Source: Paulinella micropora (lineage: Eukaryota; Cercozoa; Imbricatea; Euglyphida). Taken from it: 34,894 nucleotides of DNA. Of this stretch, positions 21,415 to 30,875 are shown piece by piece. The position numbers and the translations under genes were made by a program. Below the pieces are notes generated by a model that was given only the letters and a program-made list of their open reading frames with translations, ran no database searches and was not told where the DNA came from. How positions within the stretch are numbered: position 1 is the stretch's first letter; the number at the start of each line of letters is the position of its first letter. The stretch spans positions 384,527 to 419,420 of the forward strand of contig BJOX01000291.1 in assembly GCA_009731375.1 (NCBI GenBank), read 5' to 3'.

Positions 21415-22430
21415 GATGTCGTAGTAGTGATCAACAGGAGGACAGTGTCAGCTCCTATGTTTGGTTTTTGTTCGTTTGTGTTCTGTTCCTCCTTCAGTCG
21501 ATTGACTAGTGAAGAGAGAAACTAATAGAGAGGGTAGGATAAGATTCCCTGTCCTCTATGAAACACTGTTTGTATGTTTGTTTTTGTTTGAGAAAAATAG
21601 TTTGAGACTTTCTCCGATTTATTGTTCTCCTTACTCAGATTACTTTCTCCTCCTTCTTTTCTATATTGTATCTAGTATGAGGCACTTGGACCTACACACA
21701 GATAGTAATAGAGAAGCTGGAAAAGCTCTCCTTGAGAAGTCGACAGTCGGTCGGATAGGTTCTCAGACCTACCTTTAGAAAACGATCAGAGATTTGCAAA
21801 AATACTCTGACGTATGTGTGAGATAATGCAGATAAATGCACAAACTAGAAGGGTAGAGTGTTGTGCTCCTGTCCCTATGCTTGTTTGTGTTTTGTGTGTG
21901 TTCCTTCACTCTTCTGTCCACCTCCTTCTTCTTGTTTATTTACGTAGGTTCTACTTGTTTGCAGACTTGGTTGCAACGTACGATCGTAGGTGAGCGTAGA
22001 TTGTGAGTTGGTTTCGTGTGTCACTTGAAGTTGAATCAGTTGTAGCACTTGAAGGAGGGCTTCAAGTACAAGTTATTTCTTCAAGTAAAAAATCCTGAAC
22101 TTTCATTTGGGAAAGTCTTTCGGAGTCAAATGGCTGTGCACGCAGTGCACTGCAATTATCATTTTATGTTCTCTTGACTGTGTTCCCCAAAATTCACCGT
22201 AATTTGTGGTTTTCGGGAAATCGGTGGAAAAGGCAATGGAGAAGGGGAAAATGGCAATTGCTGTAAAAACTTTGATTAAATCGTTTGAAGTCATTCCTGG
22301 ACGAAATCGAAAGCTAGTTAGTGAAGTCAAAAGGAGAATCTAACGAGCCGGTCAAAATAGTAAAATGTCAACGGCAGTGGTTTTGGCCGGTCATTAAAGT
22401 GTTCAGTCTGATAACTTCGCGGCCAAGCAA
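21415..22430. other. 5' flank of the retroelement, no gene seen
   Basis: Expected site of the 5' leader and LTR. It holds a perfect 8-bp stem-loop, ACTTGAAG/CTTCAAGT, at 22047-22067 among several ACTTGAAG copies. No TG...CA repeat matching the 12.4-12.9 kb flank was found by eye, and no convincing coding frame. Confidence 0.4.
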
Positions 22431-22439
22431 GGGTGGGGG

Positions 22440-22700
22440 AAACCACCCGTGGTGTACGAAGACAATAAGGGAGCCATTGATCGGCAGTGGCCACGACCAA
22501 CATTTACAGTCAGAAGTTGGATCACATTGACCTGCGCTACGCTTATGTCAACGACTCCATATGATTCTGGCCGGAAAGGCAACTTCACTGACGGGAGAAG
22601 ATTGGTTCCGCCGACAACTATGGCGATGTCAATGAATGATACTAAGCGGCAGCGGGGACCAAAGTACTCGAAATCGATTGAGAGGATTGCGCAACAGTGA
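22440..22700 (+). pseudogene. Ty1/copia RNase H remnant, frameshifted
   Basis: Plus-strand fragment of the copia-type RNase H end. From 22449 it reads VYEDNKGAIDRQW, the well-known copia motif (EDN followed by A-I). After about 60 bases the homology moves to another frame (from 22508), where KLDHIDLRYAYVND matches the HID-R-Y block that follows in copia elements. The frameshift and the absence of other pol domains show a dead fragment. It runs opposite to the adjacent Ty3-like element. The 3' flank runs into the dispersed repeat starting near 22801, which could be this element's own downstream region. Confidence 0.65.
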
Positions 22701-23707
22701 ACGGTGAGGCGCATAATATGACCTTTTGTGTTTGAGAGTTGGTATTACTTGAATGCCACTGTCATCAAGGCCGGGGATTCCGGAAGCTTGGGAAATCAAC
22801 TAGGTGATGGGATTAGCTAATATTAATACAACCGGTATATACGTTAGTGAAGTTAATACTCATTAATAGTTCATACTACTGAGTATGGAAAAAGAGATAT
22901 TTACTGCCGCGACGGTGTGAGTGGCATTGGTGGCACCAATGCAAATATCTCCTGTGTGGATATTTCAGTTTATTTTATGACTTAGTCGGACCTGCAACAG
23001 CTGTTTCGCCCCGTTTGTTTGGAGTGCTTTTGTCTGTAAGGATTGAATAACCTCAGGGCTATTAAAGGACGTTTGGAGCTGGTTAGATAGTCAACTGGGG
23101 ACCGCGGCCTGGGACTCGTGACGTTGAACCGGCTTCTAATACACTCTATACTGTCACAGTTCAACTTCTTAATCCTTCCGGGCCCTGACCTCGGAAGTAT
23201 TTTGATGTCAATGCAGTGACAGCCGTGTGGACGGTGTATTCAACTCTTGATGACACTTGAAGTTGCCAGTTGGTAATTTCCTCGCAGGGGGTTAGTCCAG
23301 ACTTACAATACTCATCATATTAATACTGTGCCTCGGAGCGGCACCTCAACGCAGCGAAAAAAAGAGAGGAGCGTCACGAATCAAGTTCAGTTATTATACT
23401 ATCAACTCAAGTGCTGAAGTGGACACAGGATCGTCCAGAAGAGAACAGGCCGCTAGCACAAGAAAATTCAAAGAAAGGGTTGCACAACACTGGAAACCAT
23501 TGTTATGAACCGGCCGCTTCAGTTTACAACTATGATCTTTTGAATTTCTTCTTGTGTTATTACCCAGTATATATTAATATTAATATACTCTTGTTAATTT
23601 TACCCCTGCTCAAGTTTTTTCCCTCACTAGTTTTTCTATTCCGTTCTCTCCTCAATTTACATTTTTTCTTCCTCTTTCTATGCATGAGTCCGACCGCCTC
23701 ATACTCC

Positions 23708-23712
<5 letters not shown>

Positions 23713-23763
<51 letters not shown>

Positions 23764-23769
23764 ATATAA
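23713..23769. repeat. TA dinucleotide array in copy A
   Basis: (TA)n with one ATG interruption. The corresponding array in copy C is at 31951-32013. Confidence 0.92.
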
Positions 23770-23799
23770 TATTTCGGTTCACCTCTTAAGTATATAACT

Positions 23800-23876
23800 C
23801 GTCCATTCTATCTCGTGTTCCCACTCAACTTTACGAGTGGCAAGTATTTTATTATATTAAAACAGTGCTTGCGTAT
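23800..23876 (+). repeat. Retroposon-tail stem-loop, copy A
   Basis: TTCCCACTC, loop AACTTTAC, GAGTGGCAAGT, then TTTTATTATATTAAAACAG and TGCTTGCGTA. Stem 23821-23826 pairs with 23835-23840. It is interrupted after GCGTA by the piggyBac copy at TTAA. Confidence 0.75.
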
Positions 23877-24039
23877 TAACCCTTAACCGGTTTGCCATTT
23901 TTGGGGATCTAAAGCCACGTTTGGGGATCCGACCCAATTTCAAGTTTTTTAATCCCTATTTGTGGTTTTTAACAGTTATACTATTAAATTCAATTGAATT
24001 AAACCCGGTGGAAGCTAATTGTGTAAAAAAAACCGTTCT

Positions 24040-25910
24040 TTAATAACTAGTAAAACCTTGACAATCACTGTCACAACGGCTGCCTCTTACATTTCCCAGA
24101 TGGAACAAAATGATTGACTGTGTGCCACGGAAAACATTCTCCAGTTCGGCAAAAAAAAAATAGCGACAATCGCTGCAATAAGCACTGGTACGCTTGCGGA
24201 TTCCATAACTAGCACACACCGCACAACAAACCGAATTCTGCTTACCCGCGCCGCGCTTACCATCACTCGCCTCGTTTGTAAGACTTACCAAATGGCCAGG
24301 GCATATCACACGCTTGCCCCTCATCCTAGAACCTCCAAAAAGCCCCGCATAAGACACCAAACCCTCAATAAGTTCCTTGAGCATGTCTTTGCGTGTTTTT
24401 TCTTCATGAAACTGTTTGTAGATGATAGTTGTGTTTGTAACCGCAACATCTAACAAACCCGCAAATAACTTGAACCAAGGCTTGTTGAATCTTACCGCCT
24501 TCTCAACTCCGTAACGAAGTCGTAACTGATCGCCTGTATCAACGCCGCCCATGTGCTGAGTGTATGTCTTGCAAATTTCAAAACAATTCACTGGAACCGT
24601 AGCTCCACCCCCCCCATGCAGCCTCCTTTCGACGTGGCTCATGGTACCCCCCAACACAGTTGACAAAAAATAAACCACCTGGGTGTCTTTCCAAGCAACA
24701 GCATGCATAGTGACTCCGTTATGACTCCAAGTGGCCATTGCGGACGTGCCCCGGTCACTATTCTTCTTGACTTCGTCCAGTAGCTCCTTTGCCGCCCTCA
24801 GCCTTGGTTCGACAACAGTGCCAATGGAGTTGATGCCCCTCTTTAGGACACAGTCAAAAAACAACTGCAGCCCTGTGTAAAACCTATCTAAAGCGATGAT
24901 ACTGCCGCTTTGGTCGATGCCGGCTAGGTCTGAAAGCTTCATAACAACTGCAGACGTCATTCCGTGCCCAGAATCGTCCTGCACCGTTCCCTCACCCTCA
25001 TAACAAAGCAGCGTATAAAAATAGCCTGTTACTGAACAGCACAGAGCAAACAGTTTGAATCCCCATTTAATGGGTTTTTTCGGTAAGTATTGCCTGAGGT
25101 AGGTACGCCCTTTAAAAGGGATCATTCCCTCGTCGATTGACACCCACTGACCCAATTCCCACAGCCTAGGAAAATTTTCTTGTATAATCTCAATAAAGAC
25201 TCGAACATTGAAAAGTTTGTCATACTGAGGGGAGTCACGAGGAGCTGCCAGACGGGGGTCAGTGAGATGAAAATAACGTTTGATATTCTGATACCTCACG
25301 TACCCCATGATGCTTGCAAGGTCTGGCCACTGCCAGAAGTCTGACACAGCGCCAATCCAATAATCTGTTTCAGCAGGCAACCCCATCACCCCCATCATTA
25401 TAAGGATCGCCAAAAATGAAAGTATGTCAGATAGTGTCACGGGTACCCAAGGCCGCTGACGCTCTGAGGGGTTGAGATTACGTTTCCAGGTTGCATACTT
25501 GTTGGTGTTTCTTGTGACATTCTGCCAGAATTGCGTGGGTAAGAACATAAAGAAAATATCCACCATACTGAGGAGGTCGGGGGAACGCACAGAAAGTGAT
25601 GCCCTGGACTGCCCTTCGAATGCCGGCAGCACACGAGGAGGTGCAACACCCACCTTCCATTCTTTGACATCTTTGAACTCACTGGCAGGTAGGCTATCGC
25701 CTTCGTCAATCTCTAGTGCCGGATCCTCCTCCTCGTCTTCACCAGACCCCTCATCTTCTTCGACATCATCGTCACTGACAAGTGAGTCGCTGGGATGAGG
25801 GGCTCGTTTGTTGTCCATATCTCCTTCTTTTTGATCCTCTTCATCGATTGAACTACCCGACTCATCCCCCGACTCTGGCGGTCTGTTGGAAAACAGTACA
25901 GTAAGGAATA
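24040..25910 (-). CDS. piggyBac transposase, main exon, copy 1
   Basis: DDE transposase (DDE_Tnp_1_7 type) for TTAA-specific cut-and-paste. Numbering from the ATG at 25932, an acidic N-terminal part (20-90) precedes the catalytic domain. Asp267 lies in SIDEGMIPFKGR, Asp349 in ALDRFYTG, and Asp465 and Asp468 in MGGVDTGDQ, matching the DDD(D) pattern of the family. The C-terminal cysteine-rich domain starts normally with two C-x2-C pairs (CCAVCASYG and YCSDC). It then shifts frame at a 10-A run (24151-24160 plus strand; 8 in copy 2), losing the final Cys and His ligands and ending in an unrelated tail. This probably weakens TIR binding. The 25932 ATG probably lies inside an intron: an acceptor TGTCAG ends at 25911, giving an in-frame join to upstream exons. 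The DDD residues are intact. Confidence 0.9.
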
Positions 25911-25959
25911 CTGACAGCCAACGCCGATGCATGTATGGAAGTACAGAAATCTACTATAC

Positions 25960-26081
25960 TTCCAGCATCGTCCTTGGCCGACAACAAAACAGAAGCAAAT
26001 TGCACAAAATAGCTGAAACCAGGTAGGGATAGGTACACATAGTCATCGTCATCAGGGTCGCTGGGTATCAAGCCGTCCTCA
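25960..26081 (-). CDS. piggyBac transposase, inferred exon 2, copy 1
   Basis: A 122-base acidic segment (EDGLIPSDPDDDDYVYLS...). Acceptor TTTGCAG just upstream (intron 26149-26082, 68 bp) and donor GTATAG at its end (intron 25959-25911, 49 bp). Phases fit exactly: exons of 311, 122 and 1871 bases sum to 768 codons including the stop. The 49-bp intron is short, and splicing is inferred only from frames and GT-AG sites. Confidence 0.5.
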
Positions 26082-26149
26082 CTGCAAACACGCAGAGAAA
26101 CCATTCGACATCACAAGAAAAATTCGAGGTTCAAGAAAAACAAGTCTAC

Positions 26150-26460
26150 CCAGCATTTATTGCATTTTTGGCATCTCCGTCGATTTCCTGGCCTTGCCCA
26201 AGTATGCCGTTATCGGCAGAGCCACTCCCTTCAATTCTGTATTTGATAATCTCCGAAGCAATCATCATGGAATCGTCTTCATCCTCCGCATCCCACTTCA
26301 TCCAAAACTTGTCTTTTGTACGACCATACTGTCGAGAAACAGTACCCTCAATCTCCCTCGTCTTCCAGTCATCAGGCCATTTTTGTTTGGCATAAGCCTC
26401 ACCAAATTCCCTGACCGGAAGACGCACACGGACTGTGAGAAGCTCTTGGTGCGCAGACAT
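26150..26460 (-). CDS. piggyBac transposase, inferred exon 1, copy 1
   Basis: Starts at ATG 26460 (MSAHQELLTVRVRLP) and runs about 103 codons to donor GTAGAC at 26149. It contains a small domain with GTVSRQYGRTKDKFWMKWD, a beta-strand-like pattern ending in W-D. Similar G-x-V ... W-D modules occur at the N-terminus of some protist piggyBac-derived proteins (from memory, not checked). Unspliced, the frame would stop shortly after the donor. The same exon is present in copy 2. Confidence 0.5.
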
Positions 26461-26740
26461 GATGTTGAAAAAAAAAAAAAAAGGTCCCCGCCACGTAAAA
26501 AAGGGCAACGAAAATTCGTGAAAAAAAGTGGTTGGTGCCTGGTTTCAGTTTCATATTTAAGTCACTTCTAGAAAAGCTAGGACATTCTGGTTTTCACAGA
26601 TAGCTTCCCCAACACGTAAATATTAAATTTGCAGCGTAGTACAACTTGTTTCGATTGGTATTTATGTTTTTATTCAACTCAAAAATTCAAACCACTTTTG
26701 GGGATTGAAGCCACTTTTGGGGATTGAAACCGGTTAAGGG

Positions 26741-27071
26741 TTAGTAGCAGTTGTTACTGTTAGTAGTATTATTAGTTGTTAATACAGTCAATTGTAGTAT
26801 ATATTTATCGGATCCTGGTACTGCTGGCACCAGCTTTTTACTATTGCACATTTTACACTGATATATCCGTACGTTTCGTGGGTCAATTCTGGAAGGTGCA
26901 TCTTTTGTGACGTCGGCAGTTGGACTGTCGGGAATTGTTTACTATTGTTAAATTCTTCGAGTTTGTAGGTCGCAAGCCGGTAGGAGGGGACGCCCCTAGT
27001 GCAGGTTTAAGACGGAAAGCAAGTGAGGAGGTTTTTGTCCATTAAGCTTAGGAAGCTCTTTGTAATCATCT
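26741..27071. other. Spacer between piggyBac copy 1 and repeat copy B
   Basis: Begins with a degenerate TAGTA/TTATTAG run that may be the simple-repeat tail of copy A, displaced by the piggyBac insertion. Otherwise anonymous; no coding frame. Confidence 0.45.
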
Positions 27072-27291
27072 TAGGTGATGAGATTAATTCAACCGGTAGG
27101 TACTTTAACTAGTATTAATAGTTTATTATAAGTATGGAAAAGTGGTAATTACTGGTGTGGGTGACATTGGTGGCACCAATGCCAATATGTTATGTGTGGA
27201 TACATTTTATTTTATGAGTTAGAGACCTGGTGTAAGAACTGTTTCGTTCGTTTTGCGGGCTTTTGTATTAATAGTGAGTGAATTACCCGTA
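27072..27291 (+). repeat. Dispersed repeat, diverged copy B
   Basis: Aligns by eye with copy A 22801-23050, from TAGGTGATG through the hairpin ACATTGGTG-G-CACCAATGC (27164-27182) to the GTGTGGATA region. It is clearly older than A and C. It is cut at 27292 by piggyBac copy 2, and the rest of the repeat is not seen on the far side. Confidence 0.7.
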
Positions 27292-27484
27292 TTAACCCTT
27301 AACCGGTTTGCCACTTTTGGGGATCTAAAGCCACGTTTGGGGATCCGACCCAATTTCAAGTTTTTTATCCCTATTTGTGGTTTTTGACAGTTATATTATT
27401 AAATTCAATTGAATTAAACCCGGTGGAAGCTAATTGTGTAAAAAAACCGTTCTTTAATAACTAATAAAACCTTGACAATCATTG

Positions 27485-29328
27485 TCACAACGGCTGCCTC
27501 TTACATTTCCCAGATGGAACGAAATGATTGACTGTGTGCCACGGAAAACATTCTCCAGTTCGGCAAAAAAAATAGCGACAATCGCTGCAATAAGCACTGG
27601 TACGCTTGCGGATTCCATTACTAGCACACACCGCACAACAAACCGAGTTCTGCTTACCCGCGCCGCGCTTACCATCACTCGCCTCGTTTGTAAGACTTAC
27701 CAAATGGCCAGGGCATATCACACGCTTGCCCCTCGCTGCGCTCCTAGAACCTCCAAAAAGCCCCGCATAAGACACCAAACCCTCAATAAGTTCCTTGAGC
27801 ATGTCTTTGCGTGTTTTTTCTTCATGAAACTGTTTGTAGATGATAGTTGTGTTTGTAACCGCAACATCTAACAAACCCGCAAATAACTTGAACCAAGGCT
27901 TGTTGAATCTTACCGCCTTCTCAACTCCGTAACGAAGTCGTAACTGATCGCCTGTATCAACGCCGCCCATGTGCTGAGTGTATGTCTTGCAAATTTCAAA
28001 ACAATTCACTGGAACCGTAGCTCCACCCCCCCCATGCAGCCTCCTTTCGACGTGGCTCATGGTACCCCCCAACACAGTTGACAAAAAATAAACCACCTGG
28101 GTGTCTTTCCAAGCAACAGCATGCATAGTGACTCCGTTATGACTCCAAGTGGCCATTGCGGACGTGCCCCGGTCACTATTCTTCTTGACTTCGTCCAGTA
28201 GCTCCTTTGCCGCCCTCAGCCTGGGTTTGACAACAGTGCCAATGCAGTTGATGCCCCTCTTTAGGACACAGTCAAAAAACAACTGCAGCCCTGTGTAAAA
28301 CCTATCTAAAGCGATGATCCTGCCGCTTTGGTCGATGCCGGCTAGGTCTAAAAGCTTCATAACAACTGCATACGTCATTCCGTGCCCAGAATCGTCCTGC
28401 ACCGTTCCCTCACCCTCATAACAAAGCAGCGTATAAAAATAGCCTGTTACTGAACAGCACAGAGCAAACAGTTTGAATCCCCATTTGATGGGTTTTTTCG
28501 GTAAGTATTGCCTGAGGTAGGTACGCCCTTTAAAAGGGATCATTCCCTCGTCGATTGACACCCACTGACCCAATTCCCACAGCCTAGGAAAATTTTCTTG
28601 TATAATCTCAATAAAGACTCGAACATTGAAAAGTTTGTCATACTGAGGGGAGTCACGAGGAGCTGCCAGACGGGGGTCAGTGAGATGAAAATAACGTTTG
28701 ATATTCTGATACCTCACGTACCCCATGATGCTTGCAAGGTCTGGCCACTGCCAGAAGTCTGACACAGCGCCAATCCAATAATCTGTTTCAGCAGGCAACC
28801 CCATCACCCCCATCATTATAAGGATCGCCAAAAATGAAAGTATGTCAGATAGTGTCACGGGTACCCAAGGCCGCTGACGCTCTGAGGGGTTGAGATTACG
28901 TTTCCAGGTTGCATACTTGTTGGTGTTTCTTGTGACATTCTGCCAGAATTGCGTGGGTAAGAACATAAAGAAAATATCCACCATACTGAGGAGGTCGGGG
29001 GAACGCACAGAAATTGATGCACTGGACTGCCCTTCGAATGCCAGCAGCATACGAGGAGGTGCAACACCCACCTTCCATTCTTTGACATCTTTGAACTCAC
29101 TGGTAGGTAGGCTATCGCCTTCGTCAATCTCTAGTGCCGGATCCTCCTCCTCGTCTTCACCAGACCCCTCATCTTCTTCGACATCATCGTCACTGACAAG
29201 TGAGTCGCTGGGATGAGGGGCTCGTTTGTTGTCCATTGCTCCTTCTTTTTGATCCTCTTCATCGATTGAACTACCCGACTCATCCCCCGACTCTGGCGGT
29301 CTGTTGGAAAACAGTACAGTGAGGAATA
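27485..29328 (-). CDS. piggyBac transposase, main exon, copy 2
   Basis: Same protein as copy 1, with all catalytic motifs (SIDEGMIPFKGR, ALDRFYTG, MGGVDTGDQ) intact. With 8 rather than 10 A in the homopolymer the C-terminus reads YCSDCRYFFCRTGECFPWH, giving a full C-x2-C ... C-x2-C ... C-x4-C-x3-H cysteine-rich domain as expected for piggyBac TIR binding. This copy looks like the competent version. Differences from copy 1 include GSRSAARG versus GSRMRG (6 added bases near 27734), KLLDLAG versus KLSDLAG and VVKPR versus VVEPR. The ATG at 29350 probably falls in an intron; the inferred exon starts after CGTCAG at 29329. Best candidate for an active transposase in the window. Confidence 0.92.
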
Positions 29329-29377
29329 CTGACGGCCAACGCCGATGCATGTATGGAAGTACAGAAATCTACTATAC

Positions 29378-29499
29378 TTCCAGCATCGTCCTTGGCCGAC
29401 AACAAAACAGAAGCAAATTGCACATAATAGCTGAAACCAGGTAGGGATAGGTACACATAGTCATCGTCATCAAAGTCGCTGGGTATCAAGCCGTCCTCA
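29378..29499 (-). CDS. piggyBac transposase, inferred exon 2, copy 2
   Basis: Same acidic exon as in copy 1, with the same TTTGCAG acceptor and GTATAG donor. One change turns the Pro-Asp step into Phe-Asp (SDFDDDD). Conservation of frame and splice sites between the copies supports the exon model, though the copies are too young for this to be strong evidence. Confidence 0.5.
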
Positions 29500-29549
29500 C
29501 TGCAAACACGCAGAGAAACCATTCGACATCACAACAAAAATTCGAGGTT

Positions 29550-30023
29550 NNNNNNNNNNNNNNNNNNNNNNNNNNNNNNNNNNNNNNNNNNNNNNNNNNN
29601 NNNNNNNNNNNNNNNNNNNNNNNNNNNNNNNNNNNNNNNNNNNNNNNNNNNNNNNNNNNNNNNNNNNNNNNNNNNNNNNNNNNNNNNNNNNNNNNNNNNN
29701 NNNNNNNNNNNNNNNNNNNNNNNNNNNNNNNNNNNNNNNNNNNNNNNNNNNNNNNNNNNNNNNNNNNNNNNNNNNNNNNNNNNNNNNNNNNNNNNNNNNN
29801 NNNNNNNNNNNNNNNNNNNNNNNNNNNNNNNNNNNNNNNNNNNNNNNNNNNNNNNNNNNNNNNNNNNNNNNNNNNNNNNNNNNNNNNNNNNNNNNNNNNN
29901 NNNNNNNNNNNNNNNNNNNNNNNNNNNNNNNNNNNNNNNNNNNNNNNNNNNNNNNNNNNNNNNNNNNNNNNNNNNNNNNNNNNNNNNNNNNNNNNNNNNN
30001 NNNNNNNNNNNNNNNNNNNNNNN
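29550..30023. other. Assembly gap, 474 N
   Basis: Run of N inside piggyBac copy 2. Flanking bases match 26132 and 26161 of copy 1, where only 31 bases separate them. Confidence 0.98.
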
Positions 30024-30321
30024 CATTTTTGGCATCTCCGTCGATTTCCTGGCCTTGCCCAAGTATGCCGTTATCGGCAGAGCCACTCCCTTCAATTCTG
30101 TATTTGATAATCTCCGAAGCAATCATCATGGAATCGTCTTCATCCTCCGCATCCCACTTCATCCAAAACTTGTCTTTTGTACGACCATACTGTCGAGAAA
30201 CAGTACCCTCAATCTCCCTCGTCTTCCAGTCATCAGGCCATTTTTGTTTGGCACAAGCCTGACCAAATTCCCTGACTGGAAGACGCACACGGACTGTGAG
30301 AAGCTCTTGGTGCGCAGACAT
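30024..30321 (-). CDS. piggyBac transposase, inferred exon 1, copy 2 (partial)
   Basis: From ATG 30321 (MSAHQELLTVRVRLP) into the assembly gap at 30023. Differs from copy 1 at FGQACAK versus FGEAYAK. The donor end is hidden in the gap. Confidence 0.5.
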
Positions 30322-30600
30322 GATGTCGGGAAGAAAAAAAAAGGTCCCCGCCACGTAAAAAAAGGCAACGAAATTTCATGAAAAAAAGTGGTTGGTGCCT
30401 GGTTTCAGTTTCATATTTAAGTCACTTCTAGACAAGCTATGACATCCTGGTTTTCACAGATAGCTTCCCCAACACGTAAATATTAAATTTGCAGCGTAGT
30501 ACAGCTTGTTTCGATTGGTATTTATGTTTTTATTCAACTCAAAAATTCAAACCACTTTTGGGGATTGAAGCCACTTTTGGGGATTGAAACCGGTTAAGGG

Positions 30601-30875
30601 GCCACTTTTGGGGATCGAAGCTACTTTTGGGGATTGAGATGGCAGGGTGGCTAGTTTTTCCTGGTCAGGGTGGCGCAAATTAGTTGGGAAAAAGAGGTGG
30701 GCGACGGGAAATCGATTGGTTTGAAGTCAGTTTTTACTATTTTTCAATGATTCTTTCATTAAATTAAATGTTTTTACTTATAGTTTTGAAATGTACAATT
30801 TTCATATGATAAAGTTTAACGGATCTATGTTTATTATGCTAACGACCACTTGCACATAGGAGAACCTACATATGA
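30601..30875. other. Flank of piggyBac copy 2 with extra terminal-type repeats
   Basis: Opens with GCCACTTTTGGGGATCGAAG and CTACTTTTGGGGATTGAGAT, two more units of the transposon's subterminal repeat outside its inverted terminus. The rest is AT-rich anonymous DNA. Confidence 0.7.

Larger units (their letters stand above)
22801..23876 (+). repeat. Dispersed repeat, copy A
   Basis: First of three copies of a repeat family. From 22916 to about 23800 it is almost identical to copy C (30876 on); from 22801 to about 23050 it matches the diverged copy B (27072-27291). It contains a perfect 9-bp hairpin, GCATTGGTG-G-CACCAATGC (22924-22942), and TTTCCTCGCAGGGGGTTA (about 23277). Its 3' end is a TA microsatellite and the stem-loop tail. 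Short frames are shared by A and C because of the DNA identity, not because of visible coding constraint. The piggyBac copy 1 sits at its 3' end (TTAA at 23876-23879). Confidence 0.8.
23880..26740 (-). mobile_element. piggyBac-type DNA transposon, copy 1
   Basis: A 2861-bp element with perfect 14-bp terminal inverted repeats CCCTTAACCGGTTT, each followed by two subterminal direct repeats of the type GCCACTTTTGGGGAT. The left target site is TTAA (23876-23879); the right flank is TTAG, one base off the TTAA expected for this superfamily. Transposase is on the minus strand. The copy is complete apart from a C-terminal frameshift in the transposase. It is inserted at the very end of dispersed-repeat copy A. 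Confidence 0.93.
27296..30600 (-). mobile_element. piggyBac-type DNA transposon, copy 2
   Basis: Second copy, about 98% identical to copy 1 by eye, with the same CCCTTAACCGGTTT termini and the same subterminal repeats. Left target TTAA (27292-27295). The right terminus is followed not by TTAA but by GCCACTTTTGGGGATCGAAG, i.e. more subterminal-type repeats. It contains a 474-N gap (29550-30023) that corresponds to only 31 bases in copy 1; removing the excess gives 2862 bp, against 2861 for copy 1. The transposase C-terminus is intact. Confidence 0.93.

Noticed and set aside
18759-21525. Plus-strand Ser/Leu-rich frames opposite Gag
   Set aside because: Shadows of the Gly/Glu/Arg-rich Gag codons; no independent evidence.
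12860-21605. LTR pair suggested by GAAAAATAGTTT at 12878 and 21591
   Set aside because: Only 12 bases match and flanking sequence does not align; likely chance in A-rich DNA.
22982-23764. Small frames of 60 and 117 codons repeated in copies A and C
   Set aside because: Their identity follows from recent DNA duplication; no start context, motif or codon-level constraint supports coding.
25862-26104. Independent 80-codon gene upstream of the transposase
   Set aside because: Its first half fits as a spliced exon in phase with the transposase and its second half overlaps the transposase ORF in another frame.
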